Shown here piece after piece: positions 1 through 7,743 of a stretch of 20,764 bases of DNA. Within the stretch, counting starts at the first letter, position 1; every line of letters begins with the position of its first letter. Under the pieces are notes generated by a model that saw only the letters and a program-made list of their open reading frames with translations, had not been told where the DNA came from and searched no databases. Made by a program: the position numbers and the translations under genes. Source of the stretch: SMWC01 sp045561055 (GTDB taxonomy: Bacteria > Pseudomonadota > Gammaproteobacteria > Steroidobacterales > Rariloculaceae); the NCBI GenBank assembly GCA_045561055.1, contig JBJKYL010000009.1:1-20764 (forward strand). Reading direction: 5' to 3'.

Positions 1-74
1 AAGGTAATCACACCAGAGGAGTTATTAATGCTCAACGAGCTGGCATCGGTGCCGGTCAAGGTGTAAGTCAGGGT
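1..74 (-). repeat. Cadherin-unit direct repeat, copy 1
   Basis: Bases 1-74 match bases 292-365 at all positions but one (base 22 is T, base 313 is C). The spacing is 291 bp, exactly 97 codons. The copy encodes the core of a cadherin-like unit (DTLTYTLTGTDASSLSIN). It may extend beyond the left edge. Confidence 0.9.
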
Positions 75-1934
75 ATCGCTCGTATCCGCATCGGTAGCAA
101 TCACTGTACCCACCACAGTCTGGTTCTCAGCTGCACTAAAAATAGACGATGAGGTGATGACCGGCGCATTACCAATTTCGTCGACATCGGTAACACTAAT
201 AACGATCGCCTGGGTAGTGGTGGTAGTTCCGTCACTGACATTTACCGTCACTGAGTAACTAGCCTTGGTCTCGTAGTCCGGAGCCGTGTTGAAGGTAATC
301 ACACCAGAGGAGCTATTAATGCTCAACGAGCTGGCATCGGTGCCGGTCAAGGTGTAAGTCAGGGTGTCGCCATCCACATCAGATGCTGAAACGGTCCCAA
401 CCGATATCAAGTTCTCAGCTACCGAGATAGAAGAAGATAAGCCATTGATTGTTGGGGCATCATTAATAGGCAAAACAATAATACTGACATTAGCGGTAGC
501 GGATTGGTTATCCACAGTGACGGTATAGGTGAAGGCGTCGGTGCCGTTAAAGTTAGTGTTTGGTACATAACTGAGAGTGTTATCCGCATTTAATAGCACC
601 TGTCCATTGGACGGCGCTGAGGTAGCGATAGAGAAACCATACACAGGCGCTATGTACGTATCATTAGACAAAACTGCAATAACAACGCTGGAGTCCTCGT
701 CCACCGTTGCGCTGTCATCGGCCACACTAATTTTAATAACTAAATCATCCAGCTCGATATTTTGATCGGCAGAAATCAGGGCATTGATATCGTTGGCATA
801 GGAAGCGGACAGGCTACTGGAAGCCGTGCCTTGGGCCAGGGCTTTGAAATCGGCAATAAATTTACCAGTCGTAAAATTTGAAAGTGCGGTTGTTACAGCC
901 GCTTTAGATCTCACAGAGATAACCGACACCATAGAATGCAGCGCATTCTTAATGTCCGTTTTTCGATCGTCCCGTATAACGGTCTGTTTTACTACAAGGA
1001 CAGCATCTACATAAGCATTGATGAATGCCTCGGTCTCGATATCTACGACTTCACTCGTCTCTGCGTATTGGGCCTCCAATGTTTTCGCTAACTCTAAGAA
1101 ATACGTCTCTGAGGTTTCCTGTAAAGAATTAATCTCATTCAAAGCCGATTGCATGCTGAAGACTAGCGCTGTTATTTGGGACCCCTTCTCGTAAAGATAT
1201 GCGTATTTATTCCCATCGGCCATGGTGGCAATGGGATCAGTGCTCGCAATATCGATGGAGCTATCAATCCCCAAGGCTGTCTTTATATTGTTGGGAGTGG
1301 CCATCAGGGCAGCCACCGAGGTAACCGGAGTGATTACCAGTAGATCATTATGTTCGGACAGTTTGTTGATTAAAAGGAGTTGATCTAAGGGATTACCAGA
1401 ATCGACATCAACCCCGCCTACGCTCATTAGGTTGCCAGAAGTGTACTTTAAAGAGGTGAATTTACCCCCAGAATCTGAAGTAGTGTTATTTTCACTGCTA
1501 TCGCGTATGAAATTATTATTTTCATCAATAAAGATATCCGCAAGCCTGATGTAACCATCCACGGTAACCCCGCCGAAAGTTTGGTACCCGCTCACCGTGA
1601 CAGAAGCTGAACCACTACCGCCCGGTCCTAAGCAGGTTAATATTAAGCTGAAGGACTCCGCAGAAGCAGGCGTAAACTTTTCACTACCACTAGTAGCCTT
1701 GGGTCCCGACCACGCTCCTGAGGCTGAACAACTGGAAGCGTTTGTCGAAGACCAAGAAATCGTGACTGCAGAGTTAACAGAAGCCGAAGAGGCCGAAGAA
1801 GAAATAGTGACGGTGGCCGCCGGAGTCGAGAGAGAATTCCCATCTCCTCCATCGCAGCTTAGTAAAAAAATAACACTAGAGAGAAGGAAGCATCGCCTAA
1901 AAACAGAAATAATTTTCGGCAATTCGTTGTTCAC
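1..1934 (-). CDS. Large Ig/cadherin-repeat surface lipoprotein, 5' part only
   Basis: The reading frame is open from a GTG at 1934 to the left edge, about 644 codons, so the 3' end lies outside the window. The N-terminus has a basic and hydrophobic signal with lipobox L-L-S-C (Cys27), then DGGDG and a Ser-rich linker, so it is probably lipidated. Residues about 40-115 match a bacterial Ig-like domain (VTISWSSTNASSCSASG, later LTCLGPGGSGSASVTVSG). Next comes a segment with an acidic metal-binding look (FIDENNNFIRDSSE), like SdrD-B or dockerin-type loops. A helical region of about 250 residues follows, then a VCBS/cadherin_5-like domain (VDEDSSVVIAVLSNDT, NFNGTDAFTYTV). The last part is tandem cadherin-like units of 97 residues (DVDGDTLTYTLTG, SINSSSGVITF). 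Such proteins are usually calcium-dependent adhesins or matrix proteins. No ATG lies nearby in frame; the alternative start is TTG four codons downstream. The G8 run at 1937-1944 sits where a ribosome binding site would be. Confidence 0.85.
   Translation of the reverse strand, partial: MNNELPKIISVFRRCFLLSSVIFLLSCDGGDGNSLSTPAATVTISSSASSASVNSAVTISWSSTNASSCSASGAWSGPKATSGSEKFTPASAESFSLILTCLGPGGSGSASVTVSGYQTFGGVTVDGYIRLADIFIDENNNFIRDSSENNTTSDSGGKFTSLKYTSGNLMSVGGVDVDSGNPLDQLLLINKLSEHNDLLVITPVTSVAALMATPNNIKTALGIDSSIDIASTDPIATMADGNKYAYLYEKGSQITALVFSMQSALNEINSLQETSETYFLELAKTLEAQYAETSEVVDIETEAFINAYVDAVLVVKQTVIRDDRKTDIKNALHSMVSVISVRSKAAVTTALSNFTTGKFIADFKALAQGTASSSLSASYANDINALISADQNIELDDLVIKISVADDSATVDEDSSVVIAVLSNDTYIAPVYGFSIATSAPSNGQVLLNADNTLSYVPNTNFNGTDAFTYTVTVDNQSATANVSIIVLPINDAPTINGLSSSISVAENLISVGTVSASDVDGDTLTYTLTGTDASSLSINSSSGVITFNTAPDYETKASYSVTVNVSDGTTTTTQAIVISVTDVDEIGNAPVITSSSIFSAAENQTVVGTVIATDADTSDTLTYTLTGTDASSLSINNSSGVIT
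292..365 (-). repeat. Cadherin-unit direct repeat, copy 2
   Basis: This is the second copy of the 74 bp block, 73 of 74 bases identical to copy 1. The flanking parts of the two 97-residue units have diverged much more than this core, which suggests recent duplication or gene conversion limited to the core. Confidence 0.9.
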
Positions 1935-1936
1935 CG

Positions 1937-1944
1937 CCCCCCCC
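1937..1944 (-). promoter_or_regulatory. Poly-G tract just upstream of the lipoprotein start
   Basis: Eight Cs on the plus strand give GGGGGGGG followed by CG and the GTG start on the coding strand. The tract occupies the position of a Shine-Dalgarno sequence and could pair weakly with the 16S anti-SD. Homopolymers of this kind can change length by slippage. The tract is seen directly; its role is inferred. Confidence 0.45.
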
Positions 1945-1961
1945 AAAGACAGATATCACAT

Positions 1962-1981
1962 ACTTTTTATAGACCTTTTTT
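1962..1981. repeat. AT-rich dispersed repeat core, copy 1
   Basis: This stretch contains TTTTTATAGACCTTTTT in the gap between the cadherin lipoprotein start and the end of the TctC-like gene. The same core, TTTTTATAGGCCTTTTT, occurs at 6725-6741, and a variant at 8763-8778. Only the core is shared by this copy. Confidence 0.4.
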
Positions 1982-2014
1982 ACCACTGGTTCAATTCAAG
2001 CACTAAAAAGCACG

Positions 2015-3118
2015 CTACTGAGATCCGCCCCCCTGCCCGGCGTAGCGTTCCAACAACTCGCGTACGTAAGCGGGCGGTTTCGACATCCGCTGAACAATAC
2101 GTGTTCCTTCTGCGTGCTCAATCAATGGCATACGGACACCGAATAGCTTGGCTTCCTCTTCCCTGAATGCCGAGTCTTCAGTCGTAGCTCGGAAGCTCTC
2201 TCTAAGAATCTCCACCGCAGCGACTGGTGAGTCGGGCGGCATGAACGCGGCGTGACCGAAAGTATTAATGGTAGGCTGTAGCCATTTATAGCCTTCGAAT
2301 TCTTCGCCCGAAGGAGCCACCCCTTTCAACTCTTCATAGACTTCCACGAATGTCGGAATTCCCTCGGCCGCTTCTTCCGGAACAATATTGCCATCGCCGT
2401 CGACGCGCGGATTATGCCAGAGCGGAATCGCCTCACCGCTTTCGATCAACGTAGGCTCAATAGAAAACCGATAGAGCGTTAATCCGGCGGTCTGCATCTC
2501 GACTTCACCGCGCCGTACCGCATTGAAGACTGCATCGGCTCCCGCGAAACCCGTGATATAGACGTAATCAATGCCGAGCATATCCATCGCGAGGCGGCCG
2601 AGGATATCGTAGTGATGCGCTGGATTTTGTCCGGCATATTTCAGGCCGCTGATAGTCATGATATCGGCGGGTTCGCGAACGTCCGGACGGCGGATGTAAA
2701 CGAGGTTCGGACTCTTCAGACCGCCGATAAGTGGCATTATCGAGAAATCAGCGCGCAGTCCTGGCAGCCGCAGAATTTCCGAGGCACCGGAAAAAGGTGA
2801 AAACATCAATGTGAGTCCATCCGGCTTTGCGACTTCGTAGCCGTAGTTCCAAACGCGTGTTCCACCGCCACCGGGAATATTACGAATGACAAACGTTGGC
2901 TCTCCAGGAATGTGTTTCTGCCAGTGGTCAATAAACGTCCGCAGCGCGATGTCGGTCCCCGATCCGGGGCCACGCCCGATATAGACATTCACGGTTTTGC
3001 CGTCGAAGAATCCGGCATCCTGACTGTGCGCGGTGACTGGCAGGTACAGCGCCGCGGTAACGGCACAAAGGACAATTGAGCACAGGCGCCAAGAAAGGGT
3101 AAATATCCGATTATTCAT
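2015..3118 (-). CDS. TctC/Bug-family extracytoplasmic solute-binding protein
   Basis: The product has 367 residues with a Sec signal peptide (about residues 1-32, ending VTAHSQ). Family hallmarks are the glycine loop IPGGGGTRVWNYGYEVAK (residues 81-98) and the adjoining AKPDGLTLMFSPF, which match the PGGGG and ARPDGYTL motifs of tripartite tricarboxylate transporter receptors. Known members bind carboxylates in the periplasm and deliver them to TctAB membrane proteins. No tctA or tctB gene is in this window, so the protein is an orphan here and its ligand is unknown. At 367 residues it is longer than the usual 320-330, with extra sequence in the C-terminal half. It is divergent from the bicupin gene across a 108 bp gap. 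The ATG has only a weak ribosome binding site. Confidence 0.8.
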   Translation of the reverse strand: MNNRIFTLSWRLCSIVLCAVTAALYLPVTAHSQDAGFFDGKTVNVYIGRGPGSGTDIALRTFIDHWQKHIPGEPTFVIRNIPGGGGTRVWNYGYEVAKPDGLTLMFSPFSGASEILRLPGLRADFSIMPLIGGLKSPNLVYIRRPDVREPADIMTISGLKYAGQNPAHHYDILGRLAMDMLGIDYVYITGFAGADAVFNAVRRGEVEMQTAGLTLYRFSIEPTLIESGEAIPLWHNPRVDGDGNIVPEEAAEGIPTFVEVYEELKGVAPSGEEFEGYKWLQPTINTFGHAAFMPPDSPVAAVEILRESFRATTEDSAFREEEAKLFGVRMPLIEHAEGTRIVQRMSKPPAYVRELLERYAGQGGGSQ

Positions 3119-3226
3119 AGCCTAATAATAGCTGAACACCACTAGGATCCAATACCCTTCATTGGCGCGCAACCTGAGCGAGGCGATACACTAGGGGTTC
3201 CTGTTCAGACTTCGTGGAATCTTTAT

Positions 3227-4063
3227 ATGTCGGTGATATTCAATGAAAAAGGCGTTTCTGCTGAAGAGCTCCCCGGTGGCATCAGAAGACAGCGCCTGAT
3301 AGATGCCGATCGCGTCGAGGGTGCCGTTTGCCGGTTCGATAGACTGACGGTTGAGGCCGGTGGCGGGGCTGAGTTTAGGCTCGGCGACTCCGAGATCGTC
3401 TGGGGCCAGATGCTCGAGGGTACGGTAACACTGAACGGGCCCGACCGAAGCTACGAGTTATCGGCATCTCATGTCGTCTTTTTGCCGCCTGGATTTGAGG
3501 GCAGCCTGTATTCCTCTAAGGGTGCAATACTGATTACGCTGACTGTGCCTGATGCGGAACGATTCGACAGTTCGATTGCTGGTAACGCACTCGATGTCCA
3601 ATGCGTGGATCTCGAGGAAGAGCCTGTACTTCAGTCGGAGCACGATGCCAGGACACGTATCTACGTCGCGACGAAAAAACTATTCGGTACCTCAGCGCTC
3701 GTTGGCGAGTTGGTTGCGTTTCCACCGGGAACAACGAGCTCAAACCATCACCACACGGGAGCAGAGCATTTCCAATACATGCTTCGAGGGCAGGCAACCG
3801 TCTTTCTAGATGAGCAGCCGACGCGCATTCGCGCCGGTGATTTGGTCTACAAATACGATCTTGAGCGTCACTACTGCACGAACGACGGTAATGATGAGAT
3901 GGCGTTCGTCGAGTTCTTTATCCCCGGCCAGTACGACACCGTCTGGGTAAATGAGAGTACCCGCTGCGCGTGGGAGCCTACCGGAAAGAATCTCCGCGGC
4001 GGCGAGCCGACACGTACGATGGCGAAACATACGAGCGATGGCACACTATACGAAGACGTCTAA
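3227..4063 (+). CDS. Bicupin protein, probably a metal-binding oxygenase or hydrolase
   Basis: The product has 278 residues, no signal peptide, and two cupin barrels. The N-terminal barrel (about 35-110) has lost most metal ligands. The C-terminal barrel (about 155-235) keeps a full set: cupin motif 1 gives H174/H176 and E180 (SSNHHHTGAEHFQYMLRG), and motif 2 gives H215 followed by N219 (GDLVYKYDLERHYCTN). The arrangement of a degenerate and an intact barrel resembles bicupins such as ureidoglycine aminohydrolase, quercetinase-like and pirin-like enzymes. I cannot assign a substrate. It is transcribed away from the TctC-like gene, so the two may share a control region and a pathway; this is an inference. 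Start ATG at 3227 has only a poor GTGGA upstream. Confidence 0.75.
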   Translation: MSVIFNEKGVSAEELPGGIRRQRLIDADRVEGAVCRFDRLTVEAGGGAEFRLGDSEIVWGQMLEGTVTLNGPDRSYELSASHVVFLPPGFEGSLYSSKGAILITLTVPDAERFDSSIAGNALDVQCVDLEEEPVLQSEHDARTRIYVATKKLFGTSALVGELVAFPPGTTSSNHHHTGAEHFQYMLRGQATVFLDEQPTRIRAGDLVYKYDLERHYCTNDGNDEMAFVEFFIPGQYDTVWVNESTRCAWEPTGKNLRGGEPTRTMAKHTSDGTLYEDV

Positions 4064-4124
4064 CAAAACTCCAAGCTGATTTCGACGCCGCGTAACCGCA
4101 CCGAGAGGGTCGTGTTGCGTCTAC

Positions 4125-4142
4125 AATCCCTGAAAGAGGATT
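4125..4142 (+). terminator. Weak hairpin with T-rich tail after the bicupin gene
   Basis: AATCC (4125-4129) and GGATT (4138-4142) can pair across an 8 nt loop, followed by TTTCTT. The stem has only 5 bp. It lies between the convergent bicupin and DUF6152 genes. The call is tentative. Confidence 0.25.
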
Positions 4143-4160
4143 TTTCTTAACAGCACCTCT

Positions 4161-5225
4161 TCACTGCGGGCGAATATTGTTGTCGCCGCTCAATTCTACG
4201 CAGTCGTACAGTTGATAAGGAGCGGCCGAAAGCTGCATTAAGTTTTGTCCAGTGTAGGCGTTATTTAGAAACGTCGGATCTTCTGCAACATAGCGCTGAA
4301 CAAGGATTCCGGTTTCGTCGTCGATCCAGAATCTTTCTACGCTGTGCATCTGATCACTGTGAGGAACGACAGAAGTTCGGAAACCCAAGAATCCCGGTAA
4401 AAATCCTTTGGTATCGACCACCAAAGTGTCACCATCCCAATGACCGATGGAATGGCCGCCACGTGTGGGAACAATGTCGTCCGGATGAGATTCCATATCT
4501 AGGTGAATGACACGAAGATAATCCATATAGCCATACTGTAATTCAACACGATCATCGAATTGTTTGATTTCATTGACGTGGCCGTCGTGAGTCCAACCAA
4601 AATAGATATTACCGATATCACAATGGATGGAGGGTACGTCGTATATAAATTCATATTCCGCTTGAACCGCTTTAGCCGCAGCAGTCAGTCCGAGTTCTTC
4701 GGTGGCCTGGCCGCCACCGGGGCCTCGGAATCGCACCCAATGGCCACTGATGTTGGGCTGCCCGTTTTCAAGGTATTCAGGTCGATCCGCTAAATCGACT
4801 GCGAGTTGTTGCTGAGCGTCTTGGGGACGATAACTCTCAGGTAATTCGCCCCCTCTAGTCACGACAACTCCGTCAGCAAACGTAACGCTATTTAGAAAGC
4901 AGACATGATCTTCTCGTATCGCCGGACTACCATCGATAGTTAATTTTTGCCCTGGAAAGAAAGATTCATCTGTCCAACCGTTTCTGGCCATACTCGCTGC
5001 TGCGGATACTTCGCAACGCCAATTATTGGATTCGCCATTTTCTTCTATAACGTCGAAATAGACGTAGGCATGGGGATTTACAAATTTCCAATCCGTAACG
5101 GTGGCGTCCAACGTAATGCTGACATCGCGGTGAAAATGTGGCGTGCTGGAATGATGCGCAACTGCACTAGTTGCCGAACCCAGCAAAACTATAGCGACTA
5201 AAGAGAATATGGCTAAGTTCTTCAT
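4161..5225 (-). CDS. Exported DUF6152 family protein (1 of 3)
   Basis: The product has 354 residues with a Sec signal peptide cut near AVA|HH (residues 21-25). The mature protein starts with the His pair typical of DUF6152. The DUF6152 domain covers about residues 24-122 and holds the VTDWKFVNPHAYVYFDV strand with its NPH motif (50-52). The C-terminal part has the family signatures GHWDGDTLVVDT (261-272) and HSDQMHSVERF (289-299). It lacks the C-x-PPGMP segment seen in the other two copies; HCDIGNIYFG (201-210) sits at that place. The function is unknown; the His-rich mature N-terminus hints at metal binding but nothing proves it. The start has AGGGA seven bases upstream. It is divergent from the second DUF6152 gene across 276 bp and uses more AT-rich codons than that gene. 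Confidence 0.8.
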   Translation of the reverse strand: MKNLAIFSLVAIVLLGSATSAVAHHSSTPHFHRDVSITLDATVTDWKFVNPHAYVYFDVIEENGESNNWRCEVSAAASMARNGWTDESFFPGQKLTIDGSPAIREDHVCFLNSVTFADGVVVTRGGELPESYRPQDAQQQLAVDLADRPEYLENGQPNISGHWVRFRGPGGGQATEELGLTAAAKAVQAEYEFIYDVPSIHCDIGNIYFGWTHDGHVNEIKQFDDRVELQYGYMDYLRVIHLDMESHPDDIVPTRGGHSIGHWDGDTLVVDTKGFLPGFLGFRTSVVPHSDQMHSVERFWIDDETGILVQRYVAEDPTFLNNAYTGQNLMQLSAAPYQLYDCVELSGDNNIRPQ

Positions 5226-5501
5226 GACTATTTCCCTAAAGTTTTATCTATATTCTTAAAAGCTGTTTCAAAGATAAATACATCTTAAGCTAGTTTGGAT
5301 TTCCAATGTAACTGGATTGCTAAAAATGCCGTAAAGGTGATAAAACAATTTCTTCTGAACGTGCTCTTCCGGTCTTTCCACTTTTACTTTTGTTTTGTCG
5401 CGCATAGGTATGCACCAATGTGGTTGATTGAACGTCCCACCTAATGTTTTTTACGGTTGAATAAGGCACAATTTCGGAGACAAAATCACGAAGGTGGCTG
5501 A

Positions 5502-6587
5502 ATGATGCAGAAGCGTTACGCGACCGTAACCACGGCGATATCGTTCATCTGGCTTGGATTTACAGCCGAAAGCATTGCTCACCACGGGCCGATTGCCGAG
5601 CCGTTGTATAACACAAGCGAACTCATCGAACTTCACGGAGAGGTGACCGGGGTCTTCTGGCGAAATCCCCATGCGCGTTTTCGCATCCGGGTTACCTCCG
5701 GTCCCGAGACGGGCGAGATCTGGCAAATCGAGACGAATACGCCGGCAAGTTTGCGACGCAACGGCTTTCCGCCTGAGCTGCTCCCGATTGGGTCCACGGT
5801 CACGGTAGCGGGTGCGGTATCGAGGCGTAAACCGCGTGAGATGGGCCTCTTCAACTTATTACTCCCTAACGGACTCGAGTTCGCAGATATCCCACGACCC
5901 AACCCTCTTCGGTACTCTAATCAACGCCTAGACCGAAATCTGAACCTCGAGCAAACGCAAGCGCGTAATAGTGAACCCGATGATGCGCCCAGTGGCATCG
6001 ACGTCGAGGCTGCCAGGCGTGAGGCGAATGGAATCTTCAGAGTCTGGCAACGTGACCGCGGTGCCTTTGGGGGCCTGGACGAAAATGCTCTGACCGCGGC
6101 TGCCCTGGCAGCGAAAATGGAATACGACGTGATGACCGATCTCCGAAAACTGGATTGCATTCCGCCGGGTATGCCTACCAGCATGATGAATCCGAGCGTG
6201 TTTCAGTTCGTGGACGAAGGCGATCGAATCGTACTCCGCGTCCAGTTATACGATGTAGTACGCACCATCCATATGAATTCCGATGTCGACCCTGAAACGC
6301 AGCCACTTTCGCCTCTTGGATACTCCGTTGGAAAATGGGATAACGACTCCCTGGTGGTGACGACGACACGCATCGACGAGCCCTTTTCCAATAGCGACGG
6401 CGTTCCACAGAGCGCGGAGGTAATGCATATCGAGCGGTTTACGCCCGCGGCCGACGGCAGCACGATGGACTACGACCTGGCCACCATCGATCCAATCTAT
6501 CTCGTCGGTCCACAATCTCGTCCCGGAAGTTTTACCTGGCGGCCGGAACGGCAGATCGCAGAGCATGGGTGTACCGTCTGGGAGTAA
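5502..6587 (+). CDS. Exported DUF6152 family protein (2 of 3)
   Basis: The product has 361 residues with a Sec signal peptide ending ESIA|HH (His27-His28). The DUF6152 domain (about 27-130) contains HGEVTGVFWRNPHARFRIRV with the NPH motif at 55-57 and RRNGFPPELLPIGSTVTV. Downstream are CIPPGMP (219-225), RTIHMNS, GKWDNDSLVVTT (277-288) and EVMHIERF. These match the third copy at 15303-16382 closely in order and spacing, so both are full-length paralogs. The role is unknown and likely periplasmic. A second ATG follows the first directly (Met-Met). AAGGTGG at about 5490 supports this start region. It points away from the first DUF6152 gene, and the 276 bp between them must hold both promoters. 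Confidence 0.8.
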   Translation: MMQKRYATVTTAISFIWLGFTAESIAHHGPIAEPLYNTSELIELHGEVTGVFWRNPHARFRIRVTSGPETGEIWQIETNTPASLRRNGFPPELLPIGSTVTVAGAVSRRKPREMGLFNLLLPNGLEFADIPRPNPLRYSNQRLDRNLNLEQTQARNSEPDDAPSGIDVEAARREANGIFRVWQRDRGAFGGLDENALTAAALAAKMEYDVMTDLRKLDCIPPGMPTSMMNPSVFQFVDEGDRIVLRVQLYDVVRTIHMNSDVDPETQPLSPLGYSVGKWDNDSLVVTTTRIDEPFSNSDGVPQSAEVMHIERFTPAADGSTMDYDLATIDPIYLVGPQSRPGSFTWRPERQIAEHGCTVWE

Positions 6588-6597
6588 AACAAAACCT

Positions 6598-6693
6598 TCA
6601 GTCTCCGCCACACCCAGCAACAAGGACTAGAGGAAGCAAAACAACGCACCACCTGAATGCGCGTAGGCTGCTATGTGAAGCACTGAATTTCAT
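6598..6693 (-). pseudogene. Truncated lipoprotein leader: signal peptide and lipobox, then stop
   Basis: An ATG at 6693 opens 31 codons: MKFSASHSSLRAF, then RWCVVLLPLVLVAGCGGD, then TGA. This is a textbook lipoprotein signal: basic start, hydrophobic core, lipobox V-A-G-C at residues 25-28, and then only GGD. GGGGTGG lies seven bases before the ATG. Codons 1-20 are clearly related to the start of the MORN gene (15219), including the W-C-V-x-L-L core. The simplest reading is a lipoprotein gene whose body was lost. A functional micro-lipoprotein is possible but less likely. Confidence 0.5.
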
Positions 6694-6700
6694 CGCTAAA
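6661..6700 (-). repeat. Dispersed leader repeat, copy A
   Basis: This is a partial copy (about 40 bp) of the block also found at 11644-11725 and 15178-15268. Shared landmarks on the plus strand are GCGTAGGCTGCTATGTGA and TTTCATCGCTAA. On the minus strand it places an ATG followed by codons for MKFSASHSSLR. The part of the repeat upstream of the start is missing here. Confidence 0.75.
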
Positions 6701-6711
6701 CCACCCCAAGG

Positions 6712-6757
6712 CCAGCTTTCAGAGATTTTTATAGGCCTTTTTAGCAAGGCACGCAAA
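6712..6757 (+). repeat. AT-rich dispersed repeat, copy 2
   Basis: The segment runs CAGCTTTCAGAGATTTTTAT, then AGGCCTTTTT, then AGCAAGGCACGCAA. It aligns with 8751-8792 in the same order. The core also occurs at 1962-1981. No stable hairpin or coding potential is visible. Confidence 0.6.
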
Positions 6758-6944
6758 TTCGCCGTCTCTAGCCAGTCTCATGCCAAGAAGCCCTCAGTAG
6801 GACAACTTCTAGGTAAGGTCCAAAGCCGTCCAAGTGTCAGATATTTATCTTAATAAAACAATAATTTACATAATATACTTAATATAACATATAGGCATCA
6901 GCATGCACCGTTCATCATGCCATCACCCGCAGTCGTAGCTGGGA

Positions 6945-7427
6945 TTAGAGTCCGATTGCCGCCATACCGGTGCGCACAGTCTGGGCATCCTCGTGACCCC
7001 GGGCACCGCTCGCGCTGAATGCGCCCACGACCTGGCCACCTCTGCGCAGGATCAGCCCGCCGTCGTAGGGAAGCGCTCCCTCGATCTCCTCGACTCGGCC
7101 CTCCTCGACTGCAGCTACATAATCAGGGGTGTCCATGCCTGACGTGATAACCGTGTTCACCTTGTTCATCGCGATGTTGTAGTTGCGGGTAGGCACGCCA
7201 TCCATTCGCCGCACGTAGATCGGTGCGCCCTCGGCATCTGTGATGACGAAAGCGAGATTCCATCCGTTACTGCTGGCCTCAGCCTCGGCGGCGTCCACCG
7301 CGACTTTAGCTTCCGCGTTGGTAATCCGGGCGGCAGCTGTCTCCTGCGCCTGCAGCTGTGACAGACCGGGGACGATCGTCAGGGCTAATAAAGCTATTGC
7401 AAATCCGGTTAATCTTCCAAAACTCAT
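6945..7427 (-). CDS. Secreted GlcG/HbpS-like protein
   Basis: The product has 160 residues: a Sec signal peptide (about 1-28, ending SQLQAQ) followed by one GlcG/HbpS domain filling the rest. Visible family features are the N-terminal helix with repeated Ala and Glu (AEAKVAVDAAEAEA), the strand VITDAEGAPIYVRRMDG, a helix with KVNTVITSGM, and the glycine-rich LPYDGGLILRRGGQVVGAFS. Members include the heme-responsive HbpS of Streptomyces and uncharacterised GlcG proteins. The exported ones are often found beside oxidoreductase or catabolic genes. Heme binding cannot be judged from this sequence. An excellent ribosome binding site, AAGGAG, precedes the ATG. It is divergent from the esterase gene. 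Confidence 0.8.
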   Translation of the reverse strand: MSFGRLTGFAIALLALTIVPGLSQLQAQETAAARITNAEAKVAVDAAEAEASSNGWNLAFVITDAEGAPIYVRRMDGVPTRNYNIAMNKVNTVITSGMDTPDYVAAVEEGRVEEIEGALPYDGGLILRRGGQVVGAFSASGARGHEDAQTVRTGMAAIGL

Positions 7428-7743
7428 ATTTTTCTCCTTAAATTTTCTCGTGGAACTCTAACGCCGAGTTAGATCTGTCACGAAACTCACGTTGCTCAAG
7501 TGCTGAATGCCAAGTGTCGCTCAAAAAAGCCGCGCGAAGCAATAGGGACCAACCCCCCTGAATGCCCAATCGCGTCGGGAGGGAGCAAGGAGCCCGTCTC
7601 ATGTTGAATGCCAAACATAGTCCGGGCGTTATATTCGCGACGAAGCTGCTTTCGGGTAGTCATATACACACGTAGACTAAGGCTCGGCACCGGAATAAAC
7701 TCGAAATTGACTAACTTAAGAAAAAATAAACTGGAGTCCAATC
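7428..7743. other. Divergent intergenic region with a thrice-repeated motif
   Basis: The 316 bp between the GlcG/HbpS-like and esterase genes must carry both promoters. TGAATGCC(C)AA occurs three times (7504-7513, 7560-7569, 7605-7614). A short inverted repeat, CTAAC and GTTAG, lies near 7458-7472. A minus-strand frame at 7496-7741 encodes 81 residues, including ETGSLLPPDAIGHSGG, which faintly recalls the C-terminal part of serine beta-lactamase-like esterases. It may be a relic and I do not call it as a gene. Confidence 0.4.

Larger units (their letters stand above)
6588..6944. other. Gene-poor interval with two dispersed repeats
   Basis: The 357 bp between the DUF6152 gene and the GlcG/HbpS-like gene holds leader-repeat copy A (6661-6700), a 31-codon lipoprotein-leader remnant on the minus strand, and AT-rich repeat copy 2 (6712-6757). 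Bases 6841-6895 are very AT-rich with no clear signal. An open frame at 6569-6853 (plus) has no similarity or codon bias that I can see, and I do not call it. Confidence 0.6.

Noticed and set aside
1..365. CRISPR-like direct repeats
   Set aside because: The repeats are in frame, spaced by exactly 97 codons, and encode cadherin-like domains.
1597..2166. 189-codon plus-strand frame
   Set aside because: It lies opposite the cadherin lipoprotein start and the TctC-like gene end, both well supported by protein motifs, and its product resembles no known family.
6569..6853. 94-codon plus-strand frame after the second DUF6152 gene
   Set aside because: It starts inside the DUF6152 gene, spans two dispersed repeats and shows no domain or signal features.
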